A DNA stretch of 64,000 nt from Methanosarcina flavescens (GTDB lineage Archaea > Halobacteriota > Methanosarcinia > Methanosarcinales > Methanosarcinaceae): the NCBI RefSeq assembly GCF_001304615.2, contig NZ_CP032683.1:992001-1056000 (forward strand), given 5' to 3'. Below are positions 26,798 through 35,264 of this stretch, piece after piece. The notes under the pieces were generated by a model. It was not told the origin of the DNA and searched no databases. It saw only the letters and a program-made list of their open reading frames with translations. Both the position numbers and the translations under genes were made by a program. How positions within the stretch are numbered: the first letter of the stretch is position 1; each line of letters starts with the position of its first letter.

Positions 26798-27340
26798 TTC
26801 CTCACTAATAGTTTCTTCCTCCTATGTATAGATCAAAAACTGGGAGCTAATGCTGCTTTTACAATTTTCATGTTACAGGCGTCAATGATGCGTCAATAAT
26901 AATAAAGACAGAATGATAGCCGCAGCGACTGTTTGTATAAGATTTGAATATTCTGTTAGTCTTTGTATCTATTATATTTAAACGTTATCTTTATTAATGC
27001 AATAGATAGAAAAGCCCACTGAGTAGTAAAATGAGAAGAATAGAAGTAATCAAAGAGAGATAGAAAAAAGTAGAACTAGAAAATATAATGTTTAAATTAT
27101 AAAATAAAAATTATAAATTAATTATATAAAACCCTTCCAGTCTGGAAAGTAAGAAAACAAAATATAAAAAAATAAAAAGTAAAGGTGCAGGAAAAAAAAA
27201 TTCAATTGCAAGCCTCCTCACAAGCCTTCTCAAAAAAGAGCTTGAGCGCAAACTTTTTGAGAAAATGTTTGATCAAAAACCGGCACGGCGGCATGGTCAA
27301 GCGACTCCACGCTTGTGGGTCAACGATTTTGGGAAGCTCT
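26798..27340. other. hdrED upstream region and a dispersed repeat
   Basis: Two minus-strand units meet here: hdrED starts at 26797 and the sulfite-reductase-like gene ends at 27341. A promoter-like AT-rich block lies near 26965-26990. From about 27000 the DNA is A-rich. The segment 27221-27305 is an inverted copy of 41500-41575. Confidence 0.5.
27221..27305 (-). repeat. Dispersed hairpin-bearing repeat, copy 1
   Basis: Read on the plus strand, ACAAGCCTT, CAAACTTTTT, GTTTGATCAAAAAC and GGCA.GG.GGC.TG follow one another exactly as in the reverse complement of 41500-41575, with a 12-base insertion near the left end. It follows the sulfite-reductase-like gene and could shape its transcript end. 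Confidence 0.6.
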
Positions 27341-28018
27341 TTACAATCCTACTTCGGCTTTGAATTTTTCAAGTCCCATCTCGTCAATTACTTCTCCAAT
27401 TCTTCTTGGCTTTGGATATTCCTTGTAGAAGTTAATTATTCTTTCGACAAGATCCATAGCCTGCTCTTCCGTAAGATCCTTCGCTACCACATTTCCCAGT
27501 CTTGGACGCGGGCCTGCACTGCCTCCTACAGATAGAGTAAAGCCTTTTGCCGTACCCATGAGCCCTATATCCTTTATCATAGGTTCGGAACATGAGTTCT
27601 GGCAGCCGGAAACCGCCATCTTGAACTTGGACGGAAGCTGCATCCCGTGGTACTTTTCATCTAGTTTTAACCCAAGCCCGACAGCATCCTGCTTGCCCCT
27701 CTTGCAGAAGGTAGTTCCGGGACAGATTTTAATACTCCGAACACAGAGCCCTATTGCAGCCCCGGGTTTTAGATTCAGCTCTCCCCATGCCGCATCCAGA
27801 TCTTTTTCTTTCAACCCTACAATTGCTATTCTCTGAGCTGAGGTGAGTTTCAGAGCAGCAGCCCCGTATTTCTCTGCAATGTCAGCTATCTTCCTGAGCG
27901 TTTCCGGGTATACAATTCCTCCTGGAATATGGGGAGCAATTGCATATGTTTCACCATCTCTTTGCAGGATTGCGGCTTTCTCTGGAAGGTCACCTTTCAC
28001 ATATTCACGACTTACCAT
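27341..28018 (-). CDS. Small sulfite/nitrite-reductase-like protein (methanogen Dsr-LP type)
   Basis: A 225-residue protein with one ferredoxin-like half domain followed by one sirohaem domain. The binding motif is split as CPGTTFC (C-x5-C) near residue 99 and GCQNSC (C-x3-C) near 136, the pattern for a coupled sirohaem-[4Fe-4S] centre. Full sulfite reductases have twice this length, so this belongs to the small group found widely in methanogens. Its substrate is unknown; sulfite or a related sulfur or nitrogen species is likely. The ATG at 28018 has GAGGGG eight bases upstream, so the GTG at 28027 is not used. Confidence 0.85.
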   Translation of the reverse strand: MVSREYVKGDLPEKAAILQRDGETYAIAPHIPGGIVYPETLRKIADIAEKYGAAALKLTSAQRIAIVGLKEKDLDAAWGELNLKPGAAIGLCVRSIKICPGTTFCKRGKQDAVGLGLKLDEKYHGMQLPSKFKMAVSGCQNSCSEPMIKDIGLMGTAKGFTLSVGGSAGPRPRLGNVVAKDLTEEQAMDLVERIINFYKEYPKPRRIGEVIDEMGLEKFKAEVGL

Positions 28019-28027
28019 ATTAAACAC

Positions 28028-28508
28028 CCCTCTAACTCAATTAATTACACGCCTATTTTAAAATTTATTCGTTTAGCGTTTTTTCACAATTCGATTGCTA
28101 TGTGCCTTATATTTCTGCATTATTTAATCTGAAACCAATATCGGAAAATCGGAAGCAAAGCTAACTCCATAGAGCCGATTGGTTCTTGGGTTAATTAGCA
28201 GATTACAGCGAATTCTACTTCAGCCCCCTGAAAATTAAACCCCCATCAGAAGGTAAAGAATCCGATATTCCGGCATTTTTCCTGACTAAGTAAATTTAAG
28301 GCCCGAAAAAAGATTTCAGATCCAGAGAGTATATCTGTTTGAAACAATATAAAATTGCATCCCTTATATAACCCAGCCTGTGGCAAAACCAAAGAATTCA
28401 ATGCAGTAACTTTAGGAAGCCCAGTATTGACCGGGCTATAACAAAAGATAACAAGGTTACAACAAGAAGAGTAGTTAACAGTTAAAACATTAATTTAAAA
28501 GTTTTAGA
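28028..28508. other. Intergenic region, no gene seen
   Basis: AT-rich DNA upstream of the sulfite-reductase-like gene. Possible TATA elements for the minus strand lie near 28060-28130. No open frame with family resemblance and no strong repeat was found. Confidence 0.4.
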
Positions 28509-28805
28509 TATTAAAAAGAAGGATCTTCCAATCCTTTTTTCTTATTACTGTTTTTAATATTTCCACGAATCTGTTAAACCCTGCGTTGTGCCTGGCTTCG
28601 TCCAGAACTGCCCTTTCAAAGAAAAGAGTAACTCTTGTATTTCCTTCTTGTCTGGCTATTTCTGCGGCTTCAGCTTTCTAGATTTCGGCTTTTCTTTATC
28701 CTTCAAGCATCATTTCCAGGTTTTCAAGGGTTGTTTTTTTAACAAGCCCAAGGATTTCAGCTACTCGGTAGCATGCCAGGCTTCATCCATAGCGACCTGG
28801 CTCAG
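28509..28805 (-). pseudogene. Decayed rubrerythrin family gene
   Basis: Reading the minus strand from about 28805 gives LSQVAMDEAWHATE. A +1 shift then leads to AEILGLVKKTTLENLEMMLEG, a stop, RKAEI, a second stop, and KAEAAEIARQEG followed by FFERAVLDEARHNAGFNRF. The ExxH pairs (DEAWH and DEARH) are the di-iron ligands of rubrerythrin/ferritin-like proteins. One frameshift and two in-frame stops rule out a product. The gene would have encoded an oxygen or peroxide defence protein. The N-terminal part is also missing. Confidence 0.8.
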
Positions 28806-29069
28806 ATAAATAAGGACTTAAGACTAATATATTTGGGGAGTAAATACGACTTCTTAGTTCAACCGGAAAGAGCATTACAAAAAGAAAGGGTTGAGAAGGA
28901 TTAGAACTTAAATAGGAAAGGAAAGAATAAAGGAAAGTACTAACAGGAAGGAAAGGTCATAATAAATTTCACATCACAGTGAGATCTCAAATTACCATAA
29001 GACCTGAAAACGTTGCAATAAGGTTTGAACACACTACAATAAGACCGAAATACATGGAAATTAATCTGC

Positions 29070-29267
29070 ATGAAAATATATACTAATGAGGAGAAGTGTA
29101 CAGGTTGTGGTAATTGCAAAGCTGCCTGTCCGAAAGGCCCAAGGGTTTACTCGATAGAAGAAAAGCACGGGAAAAAGGTCTGCGTTTTAAAGGATCCATC
29201 TTACTGCCTGGGCTGCAGAATGTGTGTGACTGTCTGTATGGAAGATGCAATCACACTTGAAAACTGA
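29070..29267 (+). CDS. 2[4Fe-4S] ferredoxin
   Basis: A 65-residue ferredoxin with two cluster motifs: CTGCGNCKAACPKGP near residue 10 and CLGCRMCVTVCMEDA near 47. The insert between them (residues 25-45) is longer than in clostridial ferredoxins. It probably serves as a small electron carrier. Its last 23 bases overlap the longest frame of the following trmJ gene. No strong ribosome binding site is seen, and the start follows a run of degenerate repeats. Confidence 0.85.
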   Translation: MKIYTNEEKCTGCGNCKAACPKGPRVYSIEEKHGKKVCVLKDPSYCLGCRMCVTVCMEDAITLEN

Positions 29268-30048
29268 TTCTAAAAAAGGATTGAGAAATTTGTCACTTGA
29301 GATTCGTATAATACTTGTAGAGCCCATGTATCAGGGAAATGTTGGATCTGTTGCAAGAGCCATGAAAAACTTCGGACACACCGACCTTGTGCTTGTAAAT
29401 CCCTGTAAACTCGAAGGGGAAGCAAGAGCCATGTCGTCCCATGCAAGAGATGTGCTTGAAAGGGCAAGAATTACTTCAACACTTGAGGAAGCTGTAAAGG
29501 GTGCAGACCTGAGGATAGGGACGACCGGAGTGGCGAGCTTGAAAACCGGAGAGCACATACGTCTTCCGCTTTATACTCCAAGAGAACTCAAAGAGAAATT
29601 TAAAGGTTACAGCGGAACAATTGCACTTCTTTTCGGACGCGAAGACAGCGGCTTTAGCAATGATGAGCTCAAAAGCTTCGATATGCTCATAACGATTCCG
29701 ACTTCCGAGATTTATCCAATTATGAATCTCTCACATGCTGTTGCAGTGGTGCTTTATGAACTCTCTGAGCTGGAAGGAGGGAATAATCCGCTCGCCGATG
29801 GGTTTGATCTCCAGCTTCTATATGAGCATCTGGAGGAATTGCTGGAGGAAATCGATTATCGCCCTCATAAAAAAGATAAAACTTTCCTGATGTTGCGAAG
29901 AATTTTCGGAAGAGCAGGACTAACTCCAAGGGAAGTTCAGACTTTAAGAGGTGTAATAAGAAGAATTGAGAGAAAAATGGGATATCCATTAAGAGAGTCC
30001 GGGGGTCAAGAACCAGAAATTTCGGAAAGCATGGAAAGGTTCATATGA
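29245..30048 (+). CDS. trmJ: tRNA (cytidine/uridine-2'-O)-methyltransferase, TrmJ family
   Basis: A SPOUT-class methyltransferase. After a 20-residue lead, IILVEPMYQGNVGSVARAMKNFG marks the family. ALLFGREDSGFSNDEL and IPTSEIYPIMNLSHAVAVVLYEL form the knotted S-adenosylmethionine site. The C-terminal 90 residues are helical, as in TrmJ. The enzyme methylates the 2'-O of nucleotide 32 in tRNAs. The frame starts inside the ferredoxin gene at 29245; a start nearer 29290 (TTG) would remove the overlap and fits the usual length better. I cannot decide without transcript or peptide data. Confidence 0.85.
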   Translation: MQSHLKTDSKKGLRNLSLEIRIILVEPMYQGNVGSVARAMKNFGHTDLVLVNPCKLEGEARAMSSHARDVLERARITSTLEEAVKGADLRIGTTGVASLKTGEHIRLPLYTPRELKEKFKGYSGTIALLFGREDSGFSNDELKSFDMLITIPTSEIYPIMNLSHAVAVVLYELSELEGGNNPLADGFDLQLLYEHLEELLEEIDYRPHKKDKTFLMLRRIFGRAGLTPREVQTLRGVIRRIERKMGYPLRESGGQEPEISESMERFI

Positions 30049-30170
30049 GAATAAACCTGTTCTTACATCAGAATTTATGATACGTGTTTTTGACTTTTTT
30101 TAAAGTTCTTTAAACAAAAAATCTCGTAATGAAGAATGAAAATTTCACTTAAAGCCAGATAGAGAATGAT

Positions 30171-32273
30171 ATGACTGAAACAGAAAGCAAGTGGAATGAA
30201 AAGCTAAAAAGGTTTTTTAAAGATTACTACTGGAATGAGATCCTCCAGCTTGCAAACGAGTATCCGGATCAGCGAAGCCTTAGCGTGGATTTTACGGACA
30301 TCGAGAAATTTGATAGAGAACTTTCAAAAGAGTTTCTTGAGCATCCAGGAGAACTTATACAGGCGGCTGAGGCTGCCCTGAAAGAAATCGACCTTCCTGT
30401 TGAGAAAAACCTTGAACAGGCTCATGTAAGGATAGTAAAAATCCCTAACAGAGTATCTATAAGAGAACTCAGAAGCAAACATCTATCCCGGTTTGTTGCT
30501 ATTGAAGGTATGATAAGGAAAGCAACTGAAGTGAGACCGAGAATTACTAAGGCTGCTTTCCAGTGCCTCAGGTGCGGGCATCTGACTATTGTGGAGCAAA
30601 ACAGCTTCAAATTCGAGGAGCCTTTTGCAGGCTGTGAAAACGATACCTGTGGAAAAAAAGGACCTTTTAAGGTGATAATAGAAGACTCCACTTTTGTTGA
30701 TGCTCAGAAACTCCAGATTCAGGAATCGCCGGAAAACCTTAGAGGAGGTTCCCAGCCCCAGAGCCTTGAAGTAGATTCCGAGGACGACCTGACAGGAAAT
30801 GTAACTCCTGGAGACAGGGTAATAATTAACGGAATCCTGAGATCCAGGCAGCGCACCCTAAAAGATGGAAAATCCACTTTTTATGACCTTGTACTCGAAG
30901 CAAACTCCATAGAACAATTAGACAAGGACTTTGATGAACTTGAGATAACCGCCGAGGATGAAGAAAAGATTCTTGAGCTTTCCCGCGATCCTGCAATTTA
31001 TGACAAGATTATCGGCTCGGTTGCGCCCTCAATCTATGGGTACGAGGACATAAAAGAAGCTCTTGCCCTTCAATTGTTCTCTGGTGTTGTAAAGAACCTT
31101 CCTGATGGCTCCAGGATAAGGGGCGATATTCATATTATGCTTGTAGGAGACCCCGGAATCGCAAAATCCCAGCTCCTGCGCTATGTGGTCAAACTTTCTC
31201 CAAGAGGTGTATTTACTTCAGGACGAAGTGCCTCAGCAAGTGGTCTGACTGCGGCTGCTGTAAAAGATGACCTCAACGACGGCAGATGGACAATCGAAGG
31301 TGGTGCCCTTGTCATGGCTGATATGGGGATTGCTGCGGTTGACGAAATGGATAAAATGAAAGCTGAGGATAAGAGTGCCCTGCACGAGGCAATGGAACAA
31401 CAGACTATAAGTATTGCCAAGGCTGGAATTATTGCAACTTTAAAATCCCGTTGCGCCCTTCTAGGAGCTGCAAACCCGAAATACGGGCGTTTTGATCGGT
31501 ATGAGGGGCTTGCAGAGCAGATAAGTATGCCGCCAGCACTGCTTTCCCGATTTGACCTTATCTTCGTTTTGCTCGACACTCCTAACCATGTTCTGGACAG
31601 CAGGATTGCGAATCACATTTTACAGTCTCATTATGCAGGAGAACTCTTCGAGCAGCGGGAAAAGCTTCCCGGCTCTCACATTCCGGAGGATTTTGTCGAC
31701 GCCGAAATGGAAGTGATCGAACCTGTGATACAGGCCGAGATCATGCGAAAATACGTTGCATATGCCCGAAAGAATGTATTTCCTGTGATGGAGGAGGATG
31801 CCAGGGATCATCTGATAAAATTTTATACAGATCTTCGAAAAACAGGAGAGGGCAAAAACACACCTGTGCCTGTAACTGCCAGACAGCTTGAAGCCCTTGT
31901 CCGTCTTTCGGAAGCAAGCGCAAGAGTCCGTCTGAGCAATACAGTTACGCTTGAAGATACAAAAAGAACTATCAGAATAGTTATGAACTGCCTGAAAAAT
32001 GTAGGTGTCGACCCGGAAACTGGAGCCCTTGATGCGGATATAATTGCATCTGGCACAAGCATGAGCCAGAGAAACAAGATAAAAATCCTGAAAGATGTAA
32101 TTAAAAAAGTGAGCGAAAAGCATCCGGGAGCTAAAGCCCCTCTGGAAGAGGTTTATGCTGTAGCTGAAAGCGAGCACGGGATAGATCGAACTCATGCTGA
32201 GGAGTATATAAGAAAAATGAGGCAGAGAGGAGATCTGCTCTCCCCAGACCAGAACCATATCAGGCTTGTTTAA
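30171..32273 (+). CDS. mcm: Replicative DNA helicase MCM
   Basis: A complete 700-residue archaeal MCM. The N-terminal region has the Zn-binding Cys set CLRCG and CENDTC at about 132-162 and the OB-fold. The AAA+ core has Walker A GDPGIAKSQ at 326-334, Walker B VDEMDKM at 390-396, sensor-1 region AANPKYGRF and arginine finger segment LLSRFDLIF. A winged-helix domain closes the protein. The hexamer unwinds DNA ahead of the replication fork. The ATG at 30171 has only a weak upstream purine stretch. The GINS and primase genes lie 25 kb away. Confidence 0.97.
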   Translation: MTETESKWNEKLKRFFKDYYWNEILQLANEYPDQRSLSVDFTDIEKFDRELSKEFLEHPGELIQAAEAALKEIDLPVEKNLEQAHVRIVKIPNRVSIRELRSKHLSRFVAIEGMIRKATEVRPRITKAAFQCLRCGHLTIVEQNSFKFEEPFAGCENDTCGKKGPFKVIIEDSTFVDAQKLQIQESPENLRGGSQPQSLEVDSEDDLTGNVTPGDRVIINGILRSRQRTLKDGKSTFYDLVLEANSIEQLDKDFDELEITAEDEEKILELSRDPAIYDKIIGSVAPSIYGYEDIKEALALQLFSGVVKNLPDGSRIRGDIHIMLVGDPGIAKSQLLRYVVKLSPRGVFTSGRSASASGLTAAAVKDDLNDGRWTIEGGALVMADMGIAAVDEMDKMKAEDKSALHEAMEQQTISIAKAGIIATLKSRCALLGAANPKYGRFDRYEGLAEQISMPPALLSRFDLIFVLLDTPNHVLDSRIANHILQSHYAGELFEQREKLPGSHIPEDFVDAEMEVIEPVIQAEIMRKYVAYARKNVFPVMEEDARDHLIKFYTDLRKTGEGKNTPVPVTARQLEALVRLSEASARVRLSNTVTLEDTKRTIRIVMNCLKNVGVDPETGALDADIIASGTSMSQRNKIKILKDVIKKVSEKHPGAKAPLEEVYAVAESEHGIDRTHAEEYIRKMRQRGDLLSPDQNHIRLV

Positions 32274-32414
32274 TTTGAGACAAGGTAAAGCGCTGGAAGT
32301 TCTACCATAACTTTCAAGATCCTATGATGTGAAAAAAGAGCATCTACAGAATAATTATGTAAGGACGGTTAAGCTGTAAATACTAAAAGGGCATTACTAT
32401 TTAAAAGGGAGAAT

Positions 32415-32705
32415 ATGTATTTAAAAATCTACAGAAATGGGGAGCATGTCCTTGTTGCAGCCTGTGACAGAGAAGTGCTCGGAAAGACCCTGAAATACGG
32501 GAATACCGTAGTTGAGATCAACAGAGCCTTTTATGAAGGAAAATATGTTTCCGGAGAACAGCTCCAGAAAGCTCTACAAGAAGCTACGACTGCAAACCTC
32601 TTCGGAGAAGAAACGATAAAATGCGCCATAAAATACGGGTTAATCGATCCGGATTCCGTGATGGTAATCGATAACGTGCCCCATGCCCAGATCTTCAGGG
32701 TTTAA
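32415..32705 (+). CDS. DUF424 family protein
   Basis: A 96-residue protein of the archaeal DUF424 family, with MYLKIYRNGEHVLVAACD at the start, VEINRAFYEGK in the middle and the conserved C-terminal IDNVPHAQIFRV. Homologues often lie beside translation or tRNA genes. The function is unknown to me. AAAAGGGAGAAT directly before the ATG is a good ribosome binding site. Confidence 0.82.
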   Translation: MYLKIYRNGEHVLVAACDREVLGKTLKYGNTVVEINRAFYEGKYVSGEQLQKALQEATTANLFGEETIKCAIKYGLIDPDSVMVIDNVPHAQIFRV

Positions 32706-32831
32706 CTCGATATTGCGTGATTGGTTCCTGGAGAAACTGAGTCAGTGACAGCCAGATTACTGGCTTTCAGGGCTAATTATATAGAAAATAAAACAACCTA
32801 TGTATAAATAATAAATGCAGATTGTGATACA

Positions 32832-33455
32832 GTGACTGAAAACATTGAAGAAGCCGGATTCAGAGTGTTGACAGAAGAGGAACTGATCGCGGCAGCTGTG
32901 GAAAAACACAGACGGTTTCTGGAAGAGAATATAAAGGAATTTGCAGAGCTGGACAGCAGGCTAGCCCAGGTCGAAGAAGATATAAAAAACGTAAAAATTT
33001 TCAGAATCCGAATGGAAGAAAGAAAAGAAGTTCTCAAGGAGAAACGCCAGCAGTTCTACCATCAAGCCGAAACATTCCTTGAGAAAGAGGTCTTCCCGAA
33101 GCTGGACTCAATTACTGCCAGTAAACTTCAGGAAGAACTTAAAAAGCTCAAAGGGCAGATAGAGCCCGAAGAGGAACAGAGACGTAAAGATTCTTTTATT
33201 GAAAACCTGCACGAGGTTGTTCGGGCAACAGGAAGTGGAGAGAATATTCTCCTGCAAATCGATGCCAGAATGGAAGAAGCCAGGAATTCAAATCAAGAAC
33301 TAAAAGAAATAATCCAGTCTGAAAAGCAGCTTGTAGAAGATGACGACAGCAAGAATGAAGAGATTTCAAAAAGCAGATCCCAGCATAAACGGCTAAGCAC
33401 TAAAATAAAAAACCACGAAGAAGCCCTGAATTACTGGGAAAAATTGAAAGCATGA
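32832..33455 (+). CDS. Coiled-coil protein of unknown function
   Basis: A 207-residue protein starting at a GTG, rich in Glu, Lys and Arg. Heptad-like helices run from about residue 20 to 80 and 130 to 205, interrupted by a short hinge. No catalytic motif or membrane segment is seen. The next gene is also a coiled-coil protein, 30 bases further on, and the pair probably forms one operon. I know no function for it. Confidence 0.65.
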   Translation: MTENIEEAGFRVLTEEELIAAAVEKHRRFLEENIKEFAELDSRLAQVEEDIKNVKIFRIRMEERKEVLKEKRQQFYHQAETFLEKEVFPKLDSITASKLQEELKKLKGQIEPEEEQRRKDSFIENLHEVVRATGSGENILLQIDARMEEARNSNQELKEIIQSEKQLVEDDDSKNEEISKSRSQHKRLSTKIKNHEEALNYWEKLKA

Positions 33456-33485
33456 CACTTCTTCGAAAACACGCGGGTGATACAC

Positions 33486-34445
33486 ATGACCAACGACGTT
33501 TCAACGACAGAAATTGCAACGGCCGACCTTTCAAACCTTAACGAACGGGAGCTGAAGAGCAAGATAAACGAGCTCAGGAGCAAGATAGAGAAAAGCGAAA
33601 GGCAGTTGGCTTCGATTTTTAAGGAACTGAAAATGAACAGGGCCGATATCGACGAACTGAAAGAAAAGAGAGACTCTCTGAACCAGCAGGTTAAGGAAAG
33701 GGTTGCAAAAGCACAGGAATTAAGAGATAGACGGGATGAGATTAACAAAGCAATCAGTGAGTATAAGGAGAAAAGAAGTGAAGTAAACTCAAAGACGCAA
33801 GAACTGTTTTCAGGGATTGCGGAACTCAAGGAACAGCGGGACGAATGGAATAAACTTTCCCACGGAAGTGTGGAATCTCTCACAAGGGCTTATGAAGCCG
33901 AACTTGATGCTTTTCTTAATAAAGAACTGCCTCTTGCAGTGGAAATTAAAATTTTCCAGAAATTGAATGACCTCAGTAAACGCCTGCAAGCTGCAAAGAA
34001 AGCAAATGAACTGCATGCACAAATTCAGGATAGGTATAAACAGTCAAAAGGAATTCACAAAAAAGGGGATGAATTCCATGAAAAAATCCAGGCCCTTTCA
34101 GATGAATCCCAGGCATGCCATCTGGAAATGCTTGAAAATTTCAAATCTGCTGATGAGATCCGAAAAGAAGCAAACGTATACCATGCCCAGCTTACTGATA
34201 AAATCATGAATATAAACTCAATCAAAGAAAAAATTGACCCGCTTAAAAACAGCATTGCTAACAACCGTAAGGAACTCTCTTTATATCTTGACAGGTTAAA
34301 AGACCTGCAGCTTACAAAAGACGAGCACAAAGTAAGCCAAAAACACAGCGATGCCCGCGAGAAACTTCAGAAAAACGCTCGTATGAGCCTTGAAGATCTA
34401 AAAATTCTTATCGAGAAAGGGGACGTAAAATTTTCCAACGAATAA
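33486..34445 (+). CDS. Archaeal coiled-coil protein, SMC-like helices without ATPase
   Basis: About 319 residues, nearly all predicted helix. From STTEIATADLSNLNEREL onward the sequence is a run of charged heptads to residue 110, a more compact middle (SVESLTRAYEAELDAF, then NKELPLAVEIKIFQKLNDLS), a second long coiled coil, and a short end with ARMSLEDLKILIEKGDVKF. Similar archaeal proteins have been misannotated as phosphatases. The ATG at 33486 follows GGGTGAT, so I take it rather than the GTG at 33477. A structural or RNA/ribosome-associated role is possible but unproven. Confidence 0.72.
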   Translation: MTNDVSTTEIATADLSNLNERELKSKINELRSKIEKSERQLASIFKELKMNRADIDELKEKRDSLNQQVKERVAKAQELRDRRDEINKAISEYKEKRSEVNSKTQELFSGIAELKEQRDEWNKLSHGSVESLTRAYEAELDAFLNKELPLAVEIKIFQKLNDLSKRLQAAKKANELHAQIQDRYKQSKGIHKKGDEFHEKIQALSDESQACHLEMLENFKSADEIRKEANVYHAQLTDKIMNINSIKEKIDPLKNSIANNRKELSLYLDRLKDLQLTKDEHKVSQKHSDAREKLQKNARMSLEDLKILIEKGDVKFSNE

Positions 34446-34473
34446 GTACTCGGGAGATTCATAGGAAACTGGC

Positions 34474-34575
34474 GAGAAAAATCAGTTCCAGTGAAAAATC
34501 AGTTCCAGAGAAAAATCAGTTCCAGAGAAAAATCAGTTCCAGAGAAAAATCAGTTCCAGAGAAAAATCAGTTCCA
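34474..34575. repeat. Six tandem copies of a 17-bp unit
   Basis: GAGAAAAATCAGTTCCA is repeated six times without spacers; only the second copy has a single change (GTG for GAG). The array starts 29 bases after the coiled-coil gene and lies between convergent genes. The near-perfect identity suggests a recent expansion. Transcribed repeats of this kind could form a length-variable 3' region. Confidence 0.95.
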
Positions 34576-34640
34576 GAGGAACTGTATCCGGCTTATAAAT
34601 TTTAACTAAATTTCTTTTTTCCCGTCCAGCGTTAAAAAAG

Positions 34641-35264
34641 TTATTTTCCCTTCCTTTTTCCTGCAAAGAAACCTGTCGCTAAAAGCACGGTACCTAGGCC
34701 CAAGAGGAAGAGAGGCATATCAAAACCCTTTGCCTGTGTTTCCATTTCAGGGTAGTCTGAAGAGATGTTTTTATCCGAAGCATTGTCATACGATTCAGTT
34801 GAGCTTTGAGGCATGGGAAGCCTGGTATCAAGATACTGGTATACAGGCGAGAACCTGACCAGTACTCCATCCGCTCCTTCGTATATTGTATTCACCGTCA
34901 GATTAAGGATTTCAGTGGAATTCTGCGTATATACGAACTGGGAGCCTTCGGTGACAATTGCATCCTGAAGGGGAACTCCTTTTCTGCTAAGTTCAACCCA
35001 GATTCTTTTGCCTTCGGTATCAGTACCCTTTATATAAAGCTGATAATCCTGCAAAAAGGTGTGAGATCTACCTGACCTTATGTAAATCTCATCTCCATCG
35101 ATTAGGATGATGGTAAGTCTTTCTTTATTGTCAGCGGCTAAACTAGGTGACATGGAGTAAAAGATAGCTGAAAAACATAAGGAGATAAGGAGTAAAAAAG
35201 AAAATACAGAAGCGAAGTTTATCTTCTTATTTTCCTTCCTTCCAGGTTTATCTGGGACGCGCAT
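34641..35264 (-). CDS. Membrane-anchored surface protein with S-layer-duplication-like domain
   Basis: A protein of about 207 residues. An N-terminal hydrophobic segment (VFSFLLLISLCFSAIFYS) serves as signal or anchor. The central part, around DGDEIYIRSG and YQLYIKGTDTEGKRIWVELS, resembles half of the Methanosarcina S-layer duplication domain. The C-terminus has one membrane helix (MPLFLLGLGTVLLATGFFAG) followed by KRKGK, which puts the bulk of the protein outside the cell. The start at 35264 overlaps the end of birA by 17 bases; an upstream ATG at 35282 is possible. Function beyond the envelope is unknown. Confidence 0.72.
   Translation of the reverse strand: MRVPDKPGRKENKKINFASVFSFLLLISLCFSAIFYSMSPSLAADNKERLTIILIDGDEIYIRSGRSHTFLQDYQLYIKGTDTEGKRIWVELSRKGVPLQDAIVTEGSQFVYTQNSTEILNLTVNTIYEGADGVLVRFSPVYQYLDTRLPMPQSSTESYDNASDKNISSDYPEMETQAKGFDMPLFLLGLGTVLLATGFFAGKRKGK

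Noticed and set aside
28588-28809. 73-codon plus-strand frame
   Set aside because: It is antisense to the decayed rubrerythrin gene, whose di-iron motifs are readable on the minus strand.
34474-34575. Possible CRISPR array
   Set aside because: The 17-bp units are directly adjacent with no spacers and no cas genes are near.
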